From positions 64,841,843 through 64,905,842 of the forward strand of contig CM050448.1 in NCBI GenBank assembly GCA_027563935.2: DNA of 64,000 bases, given 5' to 3'. The notes beneath the pieces were generated by a model. It was given only the letters and a program-made list of their open reading frames with translations. It had not been told where the DNA came from and searched no databases. Positions within the stretch are counted from its first letter, which is position 1. Each line of letters opens with the position of its first letter. Below, piece by piece: positions 21,231 through 31,404 of this stretch. A program made the position numbers and the translations under genes. This DNA comes from Costus lasius (lineage: Eukaryota > Streptophyta > Magnoliopsida > Zingiberales > Costaceae).

Positions 21231-24200
21231 TGTAACGCCCTCGAGTTTCTGAATTACGATTTAAGGTTAGAAATTCTGTTTCTGTATTTTTATCTGTTAA
21301 AGTTTTGGGATTTTTGCCTAATTGTAGGACTTTTTCCTACAGGGCAAAAATAATTATTTTGGTTGGGGCTTCGAACCCTCAACCTTGACTCTTTGCTCCT
21401 GGAATTCTTCCACCATGGTGGCGCATATTTCTGTGTTATTGGAGTGGCGCATGGTGGTTAAGCCCAGGTGAGCCCTTAAAACCGATTTTCACTTAAGTTA
21501 ACTGGGTTATTGGATCTTGGATCCGTTTGGAGTGGGAGAAAAAGAGAAATATCGTGAGAGCTCCTCTCCCTCACGATTTTTGTTGTTTTCTTGCCCTAGC
21601 CGCCTGTGGTTGTCGCCCCTTACTGTGTTTGGCGCCTCCTGCAAATTTCTGACGCTGGTGGTGGCAGACTGGTGGTGGACGAAGTTCCTAGAGATCCCTG
21701 ACCCTCTGTTGTGGCGTTTTTTTTTCTGTGGGCGATTTTTAGTGAGTAATTCAATCCTAAGGAGTCTAATCCTATTTGCAATAATTATCTGTATGAACCA
21801 AAAATCTGCAAGTAGATCCTGTGTTTTTCTATTCTATAGGTCGGATCTGAATATGCATGATGATTCAGAAATTTTGTCTTGCTGAAAATTGTAGTCGCCA
21901 ATCTGACCTTACTGTGCTTTAACCTCAATATCTCATGATCTATAGATCCAAATCACACGAAACAAATTTTGTATGAAACTAGATTCGCTCAGCTTTGATT
22001 CTTATGTAATATTGTTCACATCTGAACTATATTCGTGTTGCAATCGGCATTGTTATATAACTTACGAAATCTGTTTTCTGAAAATCTAGAATCTTGACCC
22101 TTTTGTGTTCGAACTCTCGTATCTCCCTAGGTATAGCTCGAAATCCTGTGAAGCCAGTTTTATTAGACCGTAGGCTTGAAGAGCTTCATTTTGACTCCCA
22201 TAACGCCTATTTTCGATTAGTTATTGGATCTGAAATATATGTCGTAATTCTGATATATGAATCTGTTTTCTTGAAATCTGAAATTCTGACCCACCTATGT
22301 TCGAACCCTTATATCTTCCTGCCTACAATTCGAAATTTTGCGAAACCAGTTTTATTGGAAACTAGATTCAGAGAGCTTCATTTTGAATATAATATTGACT
22401 AGCTTTGGTTCGAAATTGGACCAAAAATATATGTTGCAATCTGACAATATAAATCTGCTATGTTTTGGTTAGACGAATATTCCATTGTGAGAAAAATTTA
22501 GCCTGTATGGTTTAATCTCTTAAATTGTGGTCTGTAGTTCTTCTAAAATTTAATTGCTTGATGAGAAATTTTAGAGAAAACAAAATTGGGGATTTAACTA
22601 AGAACTTAGGAATTTTCGAAAATCATGGTTCGAGCCAATTTTGGGGCTTTTGTCAATTTTCTTCACGAACGTGTAATTAAAATTATCTGTAGTGGTGGAC
22701 TGAAATTATTTACATGAAATTTGTACGTTCTGTTAAGGTTCTGAAACTAGCGCCCCTTACAGTAATTTTATAGCTCACGGTTTTAGGAATTTTGAGGAAA
22801 TTATTTCATGAATAGTTTCTGTTCTATGTTTAATTGTTTGTTATGTGAATATTTTCTGTTCTGTTTATATGTTGTGAATTTTCTGAAAACTTTGAATGTG
22901 TTATAACCTTTGTGAGAACATAGACTGGTCTGACATGAATTAAGGATAGTTGCATGAAATCTAAGGAATTCACTCATATATTACTTCTGGTTGATGGTAA
23001 AAATTATGAAGTGTGTTCAGCTTTGATTTTCTGCAAATTGTAATTTGTTAAGGACTGAATATTGGGGTGTGTCATTTTCTGGTTTGTCAGACTTTGGGCA
23101 TGATGTAAGAATTAAGTAGTGGTTGGTCCTACTCCTCCGTTTCAGTATAATCTGTTCTGTAAAATTATGCCCTAGTGTAGCACTCTTCTGTGTTCTTACC
23201 CTCCTTCTGTGGCGCTGTAATGGTGCTGATAGTCTACTACGACCCTTGAGACACTATTTCTGTTCCGTTATAGGTATTGGAGGCCAGAGTGCCACGTCCT
23301 GACAAGACGGGGGCCACCCACTGATACCTCCTCTACCATTCTGTTCTGGGTATTGGAGACCAGAGTGCCACGTCCTGACAAGACGGGGGCCACCCACTGA
23401 TACCTCCTCTACCATTCTGTTCTGGGTATTGGAGACCAGAGTGCCACGTCCTGACAAGACGGGGGCCACCCACTGATACCTCCTCTACCATTCTGTTCTG
23501 GGTTTTGGAGGCCAGAGTGCCACGTCCTGACAAGACGGGGGCCACCCACTGATACCTCCTCTACCATTCTGTTTCTGATATGCATGCATGTCTCATCCTC
23601 GGCAGAGGTGGGGTCAGACCTTCTGTGGTCATCAGGCCTTCTGTGGCCTTTCTGTTTCCGATGTAGACTATCCGTTTGGATTCTGAAAATTCTGATTTTC
23701 TGTCTGTCAGTTCTGATTTCTGTAGTTCTGTTTCGATCTGTATTATAGATGTGTTAGGCAGTGTGTTTAGTAGGGAGGGGTTGGTATACTTATATCCTAC
23801 TTCATGCTTGATGCCTAATGTTATAAGTATCTGTATTTGATTATGTTTTGTTTCTGATATGAGTGTGCATGTTAAGTTGATTTATCTTATCTGTTACAAA
23901 AATGTATTTCAACTTATGCATGATATTTTTGATGTGTACTATGGATGGCTTTTAGTGTCTTTTACTCACTGAGCTTTTTAGCTCACCCCCATTGTTTAAA
24001 TATTTTCAGGTGAGACATTGGGACAGTGATCGCTACAGCTAATTCACGAATTTACTATGATGCTAATGTTTTATTTAATTTCTAAGAGTTGTCTTCTAAA
24101 AAAAATCTGTCAGGCCTGCGTGCCTAACTTAATTATATGATACGTTTTATCTCCTGAGGGCTTATGCCTGTTTTCAGGATATTATATTATAGTTGTCTCG

Positions 24201-24583
24201 TTTTAATTGTTAGATACGAGTTTTGGATTCGTGAGATTTGAAATTATTCTTATTCTGAAATGTCCGATTTGAGAGTTATTGTTCTTATTCCGCAATATAT
24301 CTGAATTTGTGTTTTCCACATATGTGTAGTGTGGACATCTGTTTTATTCCAGGATATGCGTGTCTGTGCAGCAGTAAATTATTATACTTGCTGTCGGATT
24401 TTCTGGATTTCCGGATTTCTATTTCCTAGTAAATCGATCCTATTCAGTTCTGTGCGGTTTTCAGTTCCGTAGTAATGTCCTTCGATGCCGCTTTCTTCTT
24501 GTGTTTTAATGGAAGAGTAAAAATTTTTGAAACCCCGTATTTTACTTGTATGCATGTGGGGTGTGATTCTGAGGGATGTTACA
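21231..24583 (+). repeat. Element G 3' LTR (3353 bp)
   Basis: Begins TGTAACGCCC and ends ATGTTACA. It matches the 5' LTR throughout, with scattered substitutions and one 76-bp unit fewer. Confidence 0.95.
23273..23576. repeat. 76-bp tandem repeat, 4 copies, G 3' LTR
   Basis: Units start at 23273, 23349, 23425 and 23501. The first and last match the first and last units of the 5' LTR array, so the lost or gained unit was internal. Confidence 0.95.
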
Positions 24584-24588
24584 GGTAT
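24584..24588. repeat. TSD of element G, right (GGTAT)
   Basis: Second copy of GGTAT. Deleting G and one copy restores the copia RNase H reading seen in element E. Confidence 0.93.
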
Positions 24589-25159
24589 GGCGCACTGGAT
24601 TGCAGTCAAGAACATTTTAAAATATCTTCGGAGGACCAAAGATATGTTCTTGGTGTATGGTGGTCAGGAAGAACTCAGTATAGAAGGATATACTGACGCT
24701 TCGTTCCAGTCTGACCAGGATGATTTCCGATCGCAATCAGGCTATGTTTTTAGCTTGAATGGAGGAGCAGTGGTGTGGAAAAGTTTCAAACAGTCAATCG
24801 TTGCTGATTCCACAACAGAAGCCGAGTATGTTGCCGCCTCGGAAGCATCCAAGGAGGCAGTGTGGATTCATAAGTTCGTTCAAGAACTTGGTGTTTTTCC
24901 TTCGAGTGCAGATCCTTTGGTTATCTTCTGTGATAACACTGGAGCAATTGCACAAGCAAAGGAACCACGGTCGCACCAGAAGTCCAAGCACATACAAAGA
25001 CGGTTTCACTTGATCAGGGAGATCATAGATCGTGGCGAGATCAAAGTCTGCAAGGTTCATACATATGACAATCTGGCAGACCCGCTTACCAAGCCTCTGG
25101 CGCAGCAGAAGCATGAGAAGCACTGTAATAATATGGGTTTGAGATTTCTCAACCATTAG
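24589..25159 (+). pseudogene. gag-pol: Element A gag-pol, part 2 (RNase H)
   Basis: Continues part 1 after the gypsy: WIAVKNILKYLRRTKDMF, then YTDASFQSD, SGYVFSLNGG, DSTTEAEYVAAS, FCDNTGAIA and the terminal GLRFLNH with a TAG stop at 25157-25159. These are the Asp and Glu motifs of copia RNase H. No lesion is visible in this part. The polypurine tract follows 9 bp later. Confidence 0.93.
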
Positions 25160-25168
25160 ATTAAGTGC

Positions 25169-25179
25169 AAGTGGGAGAT
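25169..25179 (+). other. Polypurine tract of A
   Basis: aagtgggagat abuts the TG of the next LTR. The same tract precedes the 3' LTRs of C, D and E. Confidence 0.85.
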
Positions 25180-26863
25180 TGTTGGGGTATGCCCTTAAGG
25201 CTAATGTTTGAGGCCTTGGGATTGTAACAGTATCATGTATAAACTCTTATGTTTATAAAGGCAATGGTTGTTATTCAGTTTGTTATATTATCTGCTGCAA
25301 TACATATACTTCTGAATAATGTCTCAATGCTGTTCAGCTGGGCTGACATGCAGTAAAGTCCTTAGTCGATATATCTTGGCGAACATGAGACAGCCTTGAT
25401 ATGATTGAGACTAATATGTGTTCTAATTTTATAGGATGCTTCGAGCATGGAATAAGATGTAGACTCATGGGTACATTGGATGTACTGGACAGACCCTACT
25501 AGGATATTCAATTGCTTGTCACAATGTGAATAATCCTTGATTGCAACAAGTGGCACATTTCCTCTGACTTGAGATCACTTGTGTTTCTAAATGATGATTG
25601 TCATTGTTTTGAGGTAGTTCAATATCATTTGAAAAATAATGGTTATAGACTATCTTGGATGGTGAGCTTGAGTCAGGTTAGGGCACTAGTGATAGATAAA
25701 GGATTGCCGTCTCCTTAATTGGAGTGTGATGTTCTAAAGGGGCCCCCCTCTGTATGAGATGATTGAGAAAGTGTATGGCCATACCCAGGTGACAGTGTTC
25801 ATCTGATCTAATCATGCTCATCATATTGGAGCTACAAGCTTGACACGCTTGTCCAATAAGAACATCCAGTGGCAAAGGAAATTTGCATGCCTTGTGAATT
25901 GGATTCACACTTGTGCTGTGGTTTGGGTGTAGTCTTGGAAGACTCTTTCCTTTATATCGGGAGACAGTGATGTGTTGCTAGATACCCCTCACTGATCGTG
26001 ATAACGTAAGTTGTCGTTACCGACATTTAAAGGAAACCCTTAGGGTCGCACAATTTGATGATATGGCTTACTTAAGTCAGATCGTGTGGACTGAATTGTT
26101 TGGGTTCAGTTTAAAGGGATTTAGTCTCTGATTGTAAGTGAGATCTAGTCTGATCATGTTTGATTGATTAGGGCTTGAGATCGGTAAGCTTCGATTGAGA
26201 GAATAGATGCTAGATCAGTGAGATCAGGAGCATCAAGAGATCAATGGTCAGATCTTAAGCCTTAGGGGTTTATTATAATCTGGACTAATTGCTTGGTTTA
26301 TTTGGTTATTGAACCAAATCGATTTGAACCAGCTCATTGGATGAGCGTATGGTTCAAGTTGGCATTTGCGATTGGGGTCACTTGAACGTTGAGATGGTTT
26401 TGCTATTTTTAGATAGCATGTCACAACGTGACCACATCTCTCTCACGTCGCCCCTCTCTCGCCCTCTTGTCGCCGTTTTGCCTTTGGCTCTTCACACATT
26501 CGTGTGAAAAAAGGTGGTAGACGAAAGAAGAAAAAAAAAATCGCCAAGCAAGAAAAGCTCTCTCTTCCCTTCAAACGATCAAAGACACCTTGGACGATCC
26601 TTGCTAGCACAAGGGACGACAAGAAGGAGCAAGCCGTTGATCATCTTGTGTGTGACGATTTGGAGGAGACCTCTTTTGTTCTCTTGCTTCCAAGGCGCCA
26701 TCTAGAAATGGCCATGGTATGAATCGCATTCTTTCTTGCATTCAAAAGTTTTAATGTTGATCATAATACATGCATCGATCCCATGAAACCCTAGTATCCG
26801 CTGCCCATGTTTTGTATGCGCCACTTTAGGGTTTCGGCCCCCCTTATTGAAAGGGGACTTTCA
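25180..26863 (+). repeat. Element A middle LTR (1684 bp)
   Basis: Follows a polypurine tract on its left, as a 3' LTR does, and is followed by a primer site (TGGTATCAGAG, 26866-26876) on its right, as a 5' LTR is. It therefore serves both roles and marks a tandem element. No target-site duplication flanks it. Only three substitutions separate it from the 5' LTR. Confidence 0.95.
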
Positions 26864-28686
26864 AATGGTATCAGAGGAGGTTTTATGCATCGTTTTATGA
26901 TTGCTTAATGCTTGGTCTTCATGTTTGATCCATACTTGCGCATATGCCAGATCTAGATGACATGCGAAACTAACATACATCTTAGTATATGTTTTTGTTA
27001 GCGCATGTATGTTGGCGCATCTATGTTTTCTTCAAAACTTCTTCTCATGCGCGACTCTCATTAGATCTAAGAGGCGCCTACTTTAAACCCTTAGATGGGT
27101 TATTAGGGTTGAAGTCATCCCCTAGGTTAGATCCAAACAGTCTGATCAGATCATCTGACAGCCTTGATGGGTCGACCAGATAGCATCTGTGCGTAAGCAC
27201 GAGATGGCTATAGGTCGACTGCAGACAGGCGTGTAGCGATGTCTGATTGAGACGACTAGTGAACACGCATGAGTTAGGCCCGGGGTCACACCCGCTTGCC
27301 AGAACTCATGAGGGTTGTTCAGCCCTGGCGCATGCATGGTTGACCATTAGGTCGACTCAAGTCAGTTACGACTTGGTGCATGCAAGGGCAATGGATCTGA
27401 CTAGGTCAGATGAGTGGATCCCTTGTAATGGACCGTTGTAAGGTAGTAGGGCCAATAAGGAAAATTAAAATTGATGCCAATGGGGTTTTCAAAATTTTAT
27501 TTTCTTATGTTGGATCGCATGATGTTTGTAAGCATATGTTTGTTTATTTAATCTTGTGTGGGCTGCCCATGTTTAATGTGTGCTGTGCTGGGGCCTGCGT
27601 GCCTGGAATTTAAATGTAAATAAATATTTTTATTGTGATCTGCGCATCACTTTTCATTTAAATTATAAAGTGTAATTGACCTGCGAGTCAATCTTGTCTA
27701 GATAGATTAATTTGTAAATTAATCAGACAAGAGCACAGAGCACACTTGGTAGAGGCGCTTGCAGCAGAGGCTTGACCAGGTGGGAGGTCCAGGGTTCGAC
27801 TCTGGGACCAGGCGCATTTTCCCTGGTAGGCGCACCTGAGCTGCAGATGGCGCTTGGGCCCGGGTTTGGGCCAGATGAGCAGCAAAAGACCCATGAAGAA
27901 AAGCAAGTGAAGACTTAAGTTTAATTTAAGGTTTATTTTAGGCTTAATGGGCTTTTACCACATAAGATCAGCATGCTTTCTATTTATTGCTTTTATAATT
28001 AGAATTGCATGAGTTTATCTTCTGCTATCACCATAGGAATTGCATGATAGTGAAGAAGATAAAAGACCGTTAAAATCCAATGCTAAAATATCAAGCTCGT
28101 AAGCCTTCTGACGCGAAACCTCACTGTTCTGATTATCGTTGGAGCCGTGTTGTACCCACTCAGTGGGCACGTCCATCTATCTTCAGACGGTGCGGGATTA
28201 CACCTGCGTGTTACAGAGAAGGGATTTATCGCTTCTCGTTGCTCAGCATAGCACGTGGTGGTCCAGGGAGTAGGTCGGGTCAGCTTGACCATGTAGGCTA
28301 CATATGTGGCGCATATGGTAGCACATGGAGGCAGCCATCTGTGGGATCAGAGACTGTGTTGTACCAACTCAGTTGGCACAGTCAGCTGGATTGCCCAGAT
28401 GAAGGGGAATCGCACGGGTTGGCGATTGGCTGGGACAGCCTACCAGAGACTAGTGCTTGTACTCTCTATGCATCTTATCTCGCCTGAGCGGGACGCGGAG
28501 ACCGAGTATGAAATCTGGATCCCATCTCACTAAAAGAGTTCTACTCTTTCGGGCTGTTTTTGCTGGATTTTTCAGCCAGATAAAATAGTGAGAAAAGAAT
28601 CTTTCTTAAGTCCTGGATTGATTCTGAACATTGATACTGACCTTGCTGTTCTTGCATTGTTGTAGATTCCTGTAGCAACGAACACC
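26864..28686 (+). other. Second primer site and leader of A
   Basis: A second copy of the 7921-9744 leader, with about 13-14 differences seen by eye together with the following gag fragment. It includes the primer site, the tRNA-like segment (27743-27815) and all leader hairpins: CCCAC-TCA-GTGGG at 28155-28167, CCAAC-TCA-GTTGG at 28364-28376, AAAGAGT/ACTCTTT at 28533-28549. Confidence 0.9.
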
Positions 28687-29327
28687 ATGAGCTTCAATGT
28701 GCGATCCCTACTGGAAAGGGAGAAGTTTGCTGGGCCGAACTTCTCAGACTGGTATGGACACCTTAAGATTGTTCTTAAGGCAGAGAGGAAACTGTATGTC
28801 CTCGAGACGGCTATACCGCCTCAGCCCGCTCCGAACGCCGCAAGGGCGGTTCGGGATGCCTATGAAAAGCATGTCAATGATAGCATTGATGTCGCTTGCC
28901 TGATGCTAGCGTCTATGACGCCACCGCTGCAGCGTCAGCATGAGGATATGTCTGCTATACAAATTATAGCAAACCTCAAGATGCTGTATGCTGCGCAGGC
29001 GAGGACTGAGCGCTATAATTTGACTAAGCTGTTCTTTCAGAGCAAACTGGCTGAAGGGAGCCCAGTGGGAGCTCACGTGCTCAAGATGATTGGGCACAAG
29101 GAGGCTCTAGAGAAACTGGGGCATACCATCAATCAGGAGCTTGCTGTAGACATTATTCTGCAGTCTCTCCCGCCCTCTTTCGATGCGTTCATCATTAACT
29201 TTAATATGAACAAAATCGATTGTACTCCGGCAGAGCTGCTGAATATGCTCTTGACTACTGAGGAGACTCTGAAGGGAAAGCCTTCAACCTCTGTCTTGAT
29301 GTTTCCTTCAAGGAACAAGAAGAAGGG
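28687..29327 (+). pseudogene. gag-pol: Truncated second gag of A
   Basis: Starts with the same ATG and MSFNVRSLL as the first copy. It runs about 213 codons, to just before the zinc knuckle, then is cut off at 29327 and joined to LTR sequence. The open frame extends a further ten codons into the junction and has no function there. Confidence 0.93.
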
Positions 29328-29335
29328 ACGACAAG
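29328..29335. other. Deletion junction with templated filler
   Basis: Between gag and the LTR fragment lies acgacaag. Together with the bases before it, the 13-mer aagggacgacaag is identical to LTR sequence about 35-40 bp downstream. The deletion removed the rest of gag-pol, the polypurine tract and about 1.4 kb of the third LTR. Confidence 0.7.
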
Positions 29336-29613
29336 ACACCTTGGACGATCCTTGCTAGCACAAGGGACGACAAGAAGGAGCAAGCCGTTGATCATCTTGT
29401 GTGTGACGATTTGGAGGAGACCTCTTTTGTTCTCTTGCTTCCAAGGCGCCATCTAGAAATGGCCATGGTATGAATCGCATTCTTTCTTGCATTCAAAAGT
29501 TTTAATGTTGATCATAATACATGCATCGATCCCATGAAACCCTAGTATCCGCTGCCCATGTTTTGTATGCGTCACTTTAGGGTTTCGGCCCCCCTTATTG
29601 AAAGGGGACTTTC
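29333..29613 (+). repeat. Element A third LTR, 3' end only
   Basis: About 281 bp match the end of the other two LTRs (from gacaccttggacg to GGGGACTTTCA), with one substitution seen. The TSD GATTC follows directly. Confidence 0.93.
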
Positions 29614-29618
29614 AGATT
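29614..29618. repeat. TSD of element A, right (GATTC)
   Basis: Second copy of GATTC; element B integrase sequence resumes after it. Confidence 0.92.
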
Positions 29619-30653
29619 CTTGATTATATGTGCTAATCAACAATGCCATAGGAAAGCACCGACTGAACCACTTAGTTTGGTCCTTTTGTTATTAATGTTA
29701 CAAATAGAACTGTTCATGTCCAAGACATATAAACCATTGCACAATGTACCCTTCCCATAAAACATATTTGCAAATGAAAAAGAACAGCAGTTCTCCTTTA
29801 TTTCAAAGATAAAAACTTTCCTTGCTAAGCAAGGAATAGATATAATGTTTTTGGTTAACGAAGGTACATAATAGCAATTCTCTAGTTCTAATTGAAGTCC
29901 TGAAGGGAGGGAGAGTGTCAAAACTCCTACGGCAACAGTAGCAACTTGTGCTTCGTTTCCTACTCGTAGGTCAATCTCTCCAGCCTGTACCGATCTACTC
30001 TTCTTAAGCCCCTGCATACTTGTACAAATATGAGCTTCGCATGCGGTATCCAATACCCATGATATAAAAGTAGAAAGGTTGACTTCAATAACATAAATAC
30101 CTGAGCTAGAAGTTAAGGCCAAGCCTTTCTTCTCCTCATTCTGAAGTTGCTTGGTCCTTTTGTCATTAATGTTACAAATAGAACTGTTCATGTCCAAGAC
30201 ATATAAACCATTGCACAATGTACCCTTCCCATAAAACATATTTGCAAATGAAAAAGAACAGCAGTTCTCCTTTATTTCAAATATAAAAACTTTCCTTGCT
30301 AAGCAAGGAATAGATATAATGTTTTTGGTTAACGAAGGTACATAATAGCAATTCTCTAGTTCTAATTGAAGTCCTGAAGGGAGGGAGAGTGTCAAAACTC
30401 CTACGGCAACAGTAGCAACTTGTGCTCCGTTTCCTACTCGTAGGTCAATCTCTCCAGCCTGTACCGATCTACTCTTCTTAAGCCCCTGCATACTTGTACA
30501 AATATGAGCTTCGCATGCGGTATCCAATACCCATGAAATAAAAGTAGAAAGGTTGACTTCAGTAACATAAATACCTGAGCTAGAAGTTAAGGCCAAGCCT
30601 TTCTTCTCCTCATTCTGAAGTTGCTTGCCTTCTCTAGTGGCCCTGCTCGCCAC
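29619..30653 (-). pseudogene. gag-pol: Element B protease (duplicated) and integrase start
   Basis: Minus-strand frame from 30653 with GIYVTEVNLSTFISWVLDT and AHICTSMQGLKKSRS, the copia protease with its D-T-A motif, then CYYVPSLTKNIISIP and CNGLYVLDMNSSICNI. The block occurs twice in frame through a 474-bp tandem duplication. After GAFLWHC a TGA (29639-29637) replaces an Arg codon of the integrase HHCC region. The frame then reads on to the insertion point of A at 29619 and resumes at 6231. It is frameshifted relative to the upstream gag. Non-functional. Confidence 0.88.
29677..30624. repeat. 474-bp in-frame tandem duplication in B protease
   Basis: Units 29677-30150 and 30151-30624 are nearly identical; I see about five differences. 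474 bp is 158 codons, so the duplication keeps the frame and doubles the protease active site. Confidence 0.92.
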
Positions 30654-31404
30654 AGTGGAAGCACCTCTGGTCCTTTGACTTCTTTTCCCTTTTCTTTAGT
30701 GCTTTGGAAGGACCTTTGGCACTGCCCTTAGCACGTGCCTTTCCCTTCTTCTTTATCTTCTTAGTTGCAGGGACCAAAAGAACATAATTGGGTTTGGTCT
30801 TACCCATCTCACCCTCAGCTGTTTGGAGCATATTCAGTAGTTCCTCCCTTGTGCATTCAATCCGGTTCATGTTGAAGTTTATAATAAATGGACTGAAGCT
30901 AGAGGGTAGGGACTACAGAATAAGATCCACAACCAGCTCGTTGTCTATGGTGTGTCCCAGTTTCCTGAGATGATCCACATTCCTAATCAACTTGAGAGCA
31001 TGGGGTCTCACTGGTGCACTTTCAGACAACTTACACTGAAAGACTGCTTTGGCAGTGTCATATCTCTCTGTTCTAGCCTGAGCCTCAAACATCAATTTCA
31101 AATGAGTAATCATCTGAAAAGCGTTCTGCTCCTCATATTGCACCTGAAGTTCAAGTGTCATAGTGGCCAGCATGAGACATGCTACCTCCAAAGAGTCATC
31201 TTGATGCTCTCTAAAAGCATCCCTGTCTACCGCTCGGGCATTAGGCGCTGGAGTCGCAAGAGGAGGCTGCTCAAGGACATACAACTTCTTTTCGAGCTTG
31301 AGGGCTATCCTCAAGTTCCGATGCTAGTCCATAAAGTTGGATCCAACCAACTTATCCTTATCTAAAAGGGATCACAGTGTCAATCTGCTAGTGTTCATAG
31401 CCAT
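30634..31404 (-). pseudogene. gag-pol: Element B gag, broken
   Basis: ATG at 31404 starts MAMNTSRL, followed by copia gag with LRIALKLEKKLYVLEQP, a C-terminal basic stretch and the first part of a zinc knuckle, CFHCGEQGH. Stops lie in frame at 31374-31372 (TGA), 31326-31324 (TAG), 30915-30913 (TAG, where relatives have CAG) and 30636-30634 (TAG in place of Trp of the knuckle). No frameshift occurs before the knuckle; the fourth Cys is lost. Similar to the gag of the A/C/D/E family, but clearly another family. Confidence 0.88.

Larger units (their letters stand above)
13054..24583 (+). mobile_element. Element G: Ty3/gypsy chromovirus, Tekay/Del type, full length
   Basis: 11530 bp, with TGTAAC/GTTACA inverted ends, two LTRs near 3.4 kb, a Met primer site, one long polyprotein and a G-rich polypurine tract. 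GGTAT flanks both sides. It is inserted in the RNase H region of element A, same strand. Long LTRs, a single ORF and a C-terminal chromodomain-like tail point to Tekay/Del. By eye the LTRs differ by about 19 substitutions plus one 76-bp repeat unit, about 0.6%, so the insertion is fairly recent. Confidence 0.93.
6237..29613 (+). mobile_element. Element A: Ty1/copia with LTR-internal-LTR-internal-LTR structure
   Basis: Three LTR copies are present: complete at 6237-7920, complete at 25180-26863, and the last ~281 bp of one at 29333-29613. A primer site follows both complete LTRs. The first internal region is full length apart from nested element G. The second is cut in gag at 29327 and joined to the third LTR. 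GATTC flanks the outside only, so this is one insertion that became tandem, not two neighbours. It sits in the integrase of element B on the opposite strand. The proteins place it in the copia superfamily; I do not assign a clade with confidence (Tork-like is the best guess). Confidence 0.9.

Noticed and set aside
26864..29613. Second unit of A as an independent neighbouring element
   Set aside because: It has no TSD of its own; GATTC brackets the entire structure and the middle LTR is shared.
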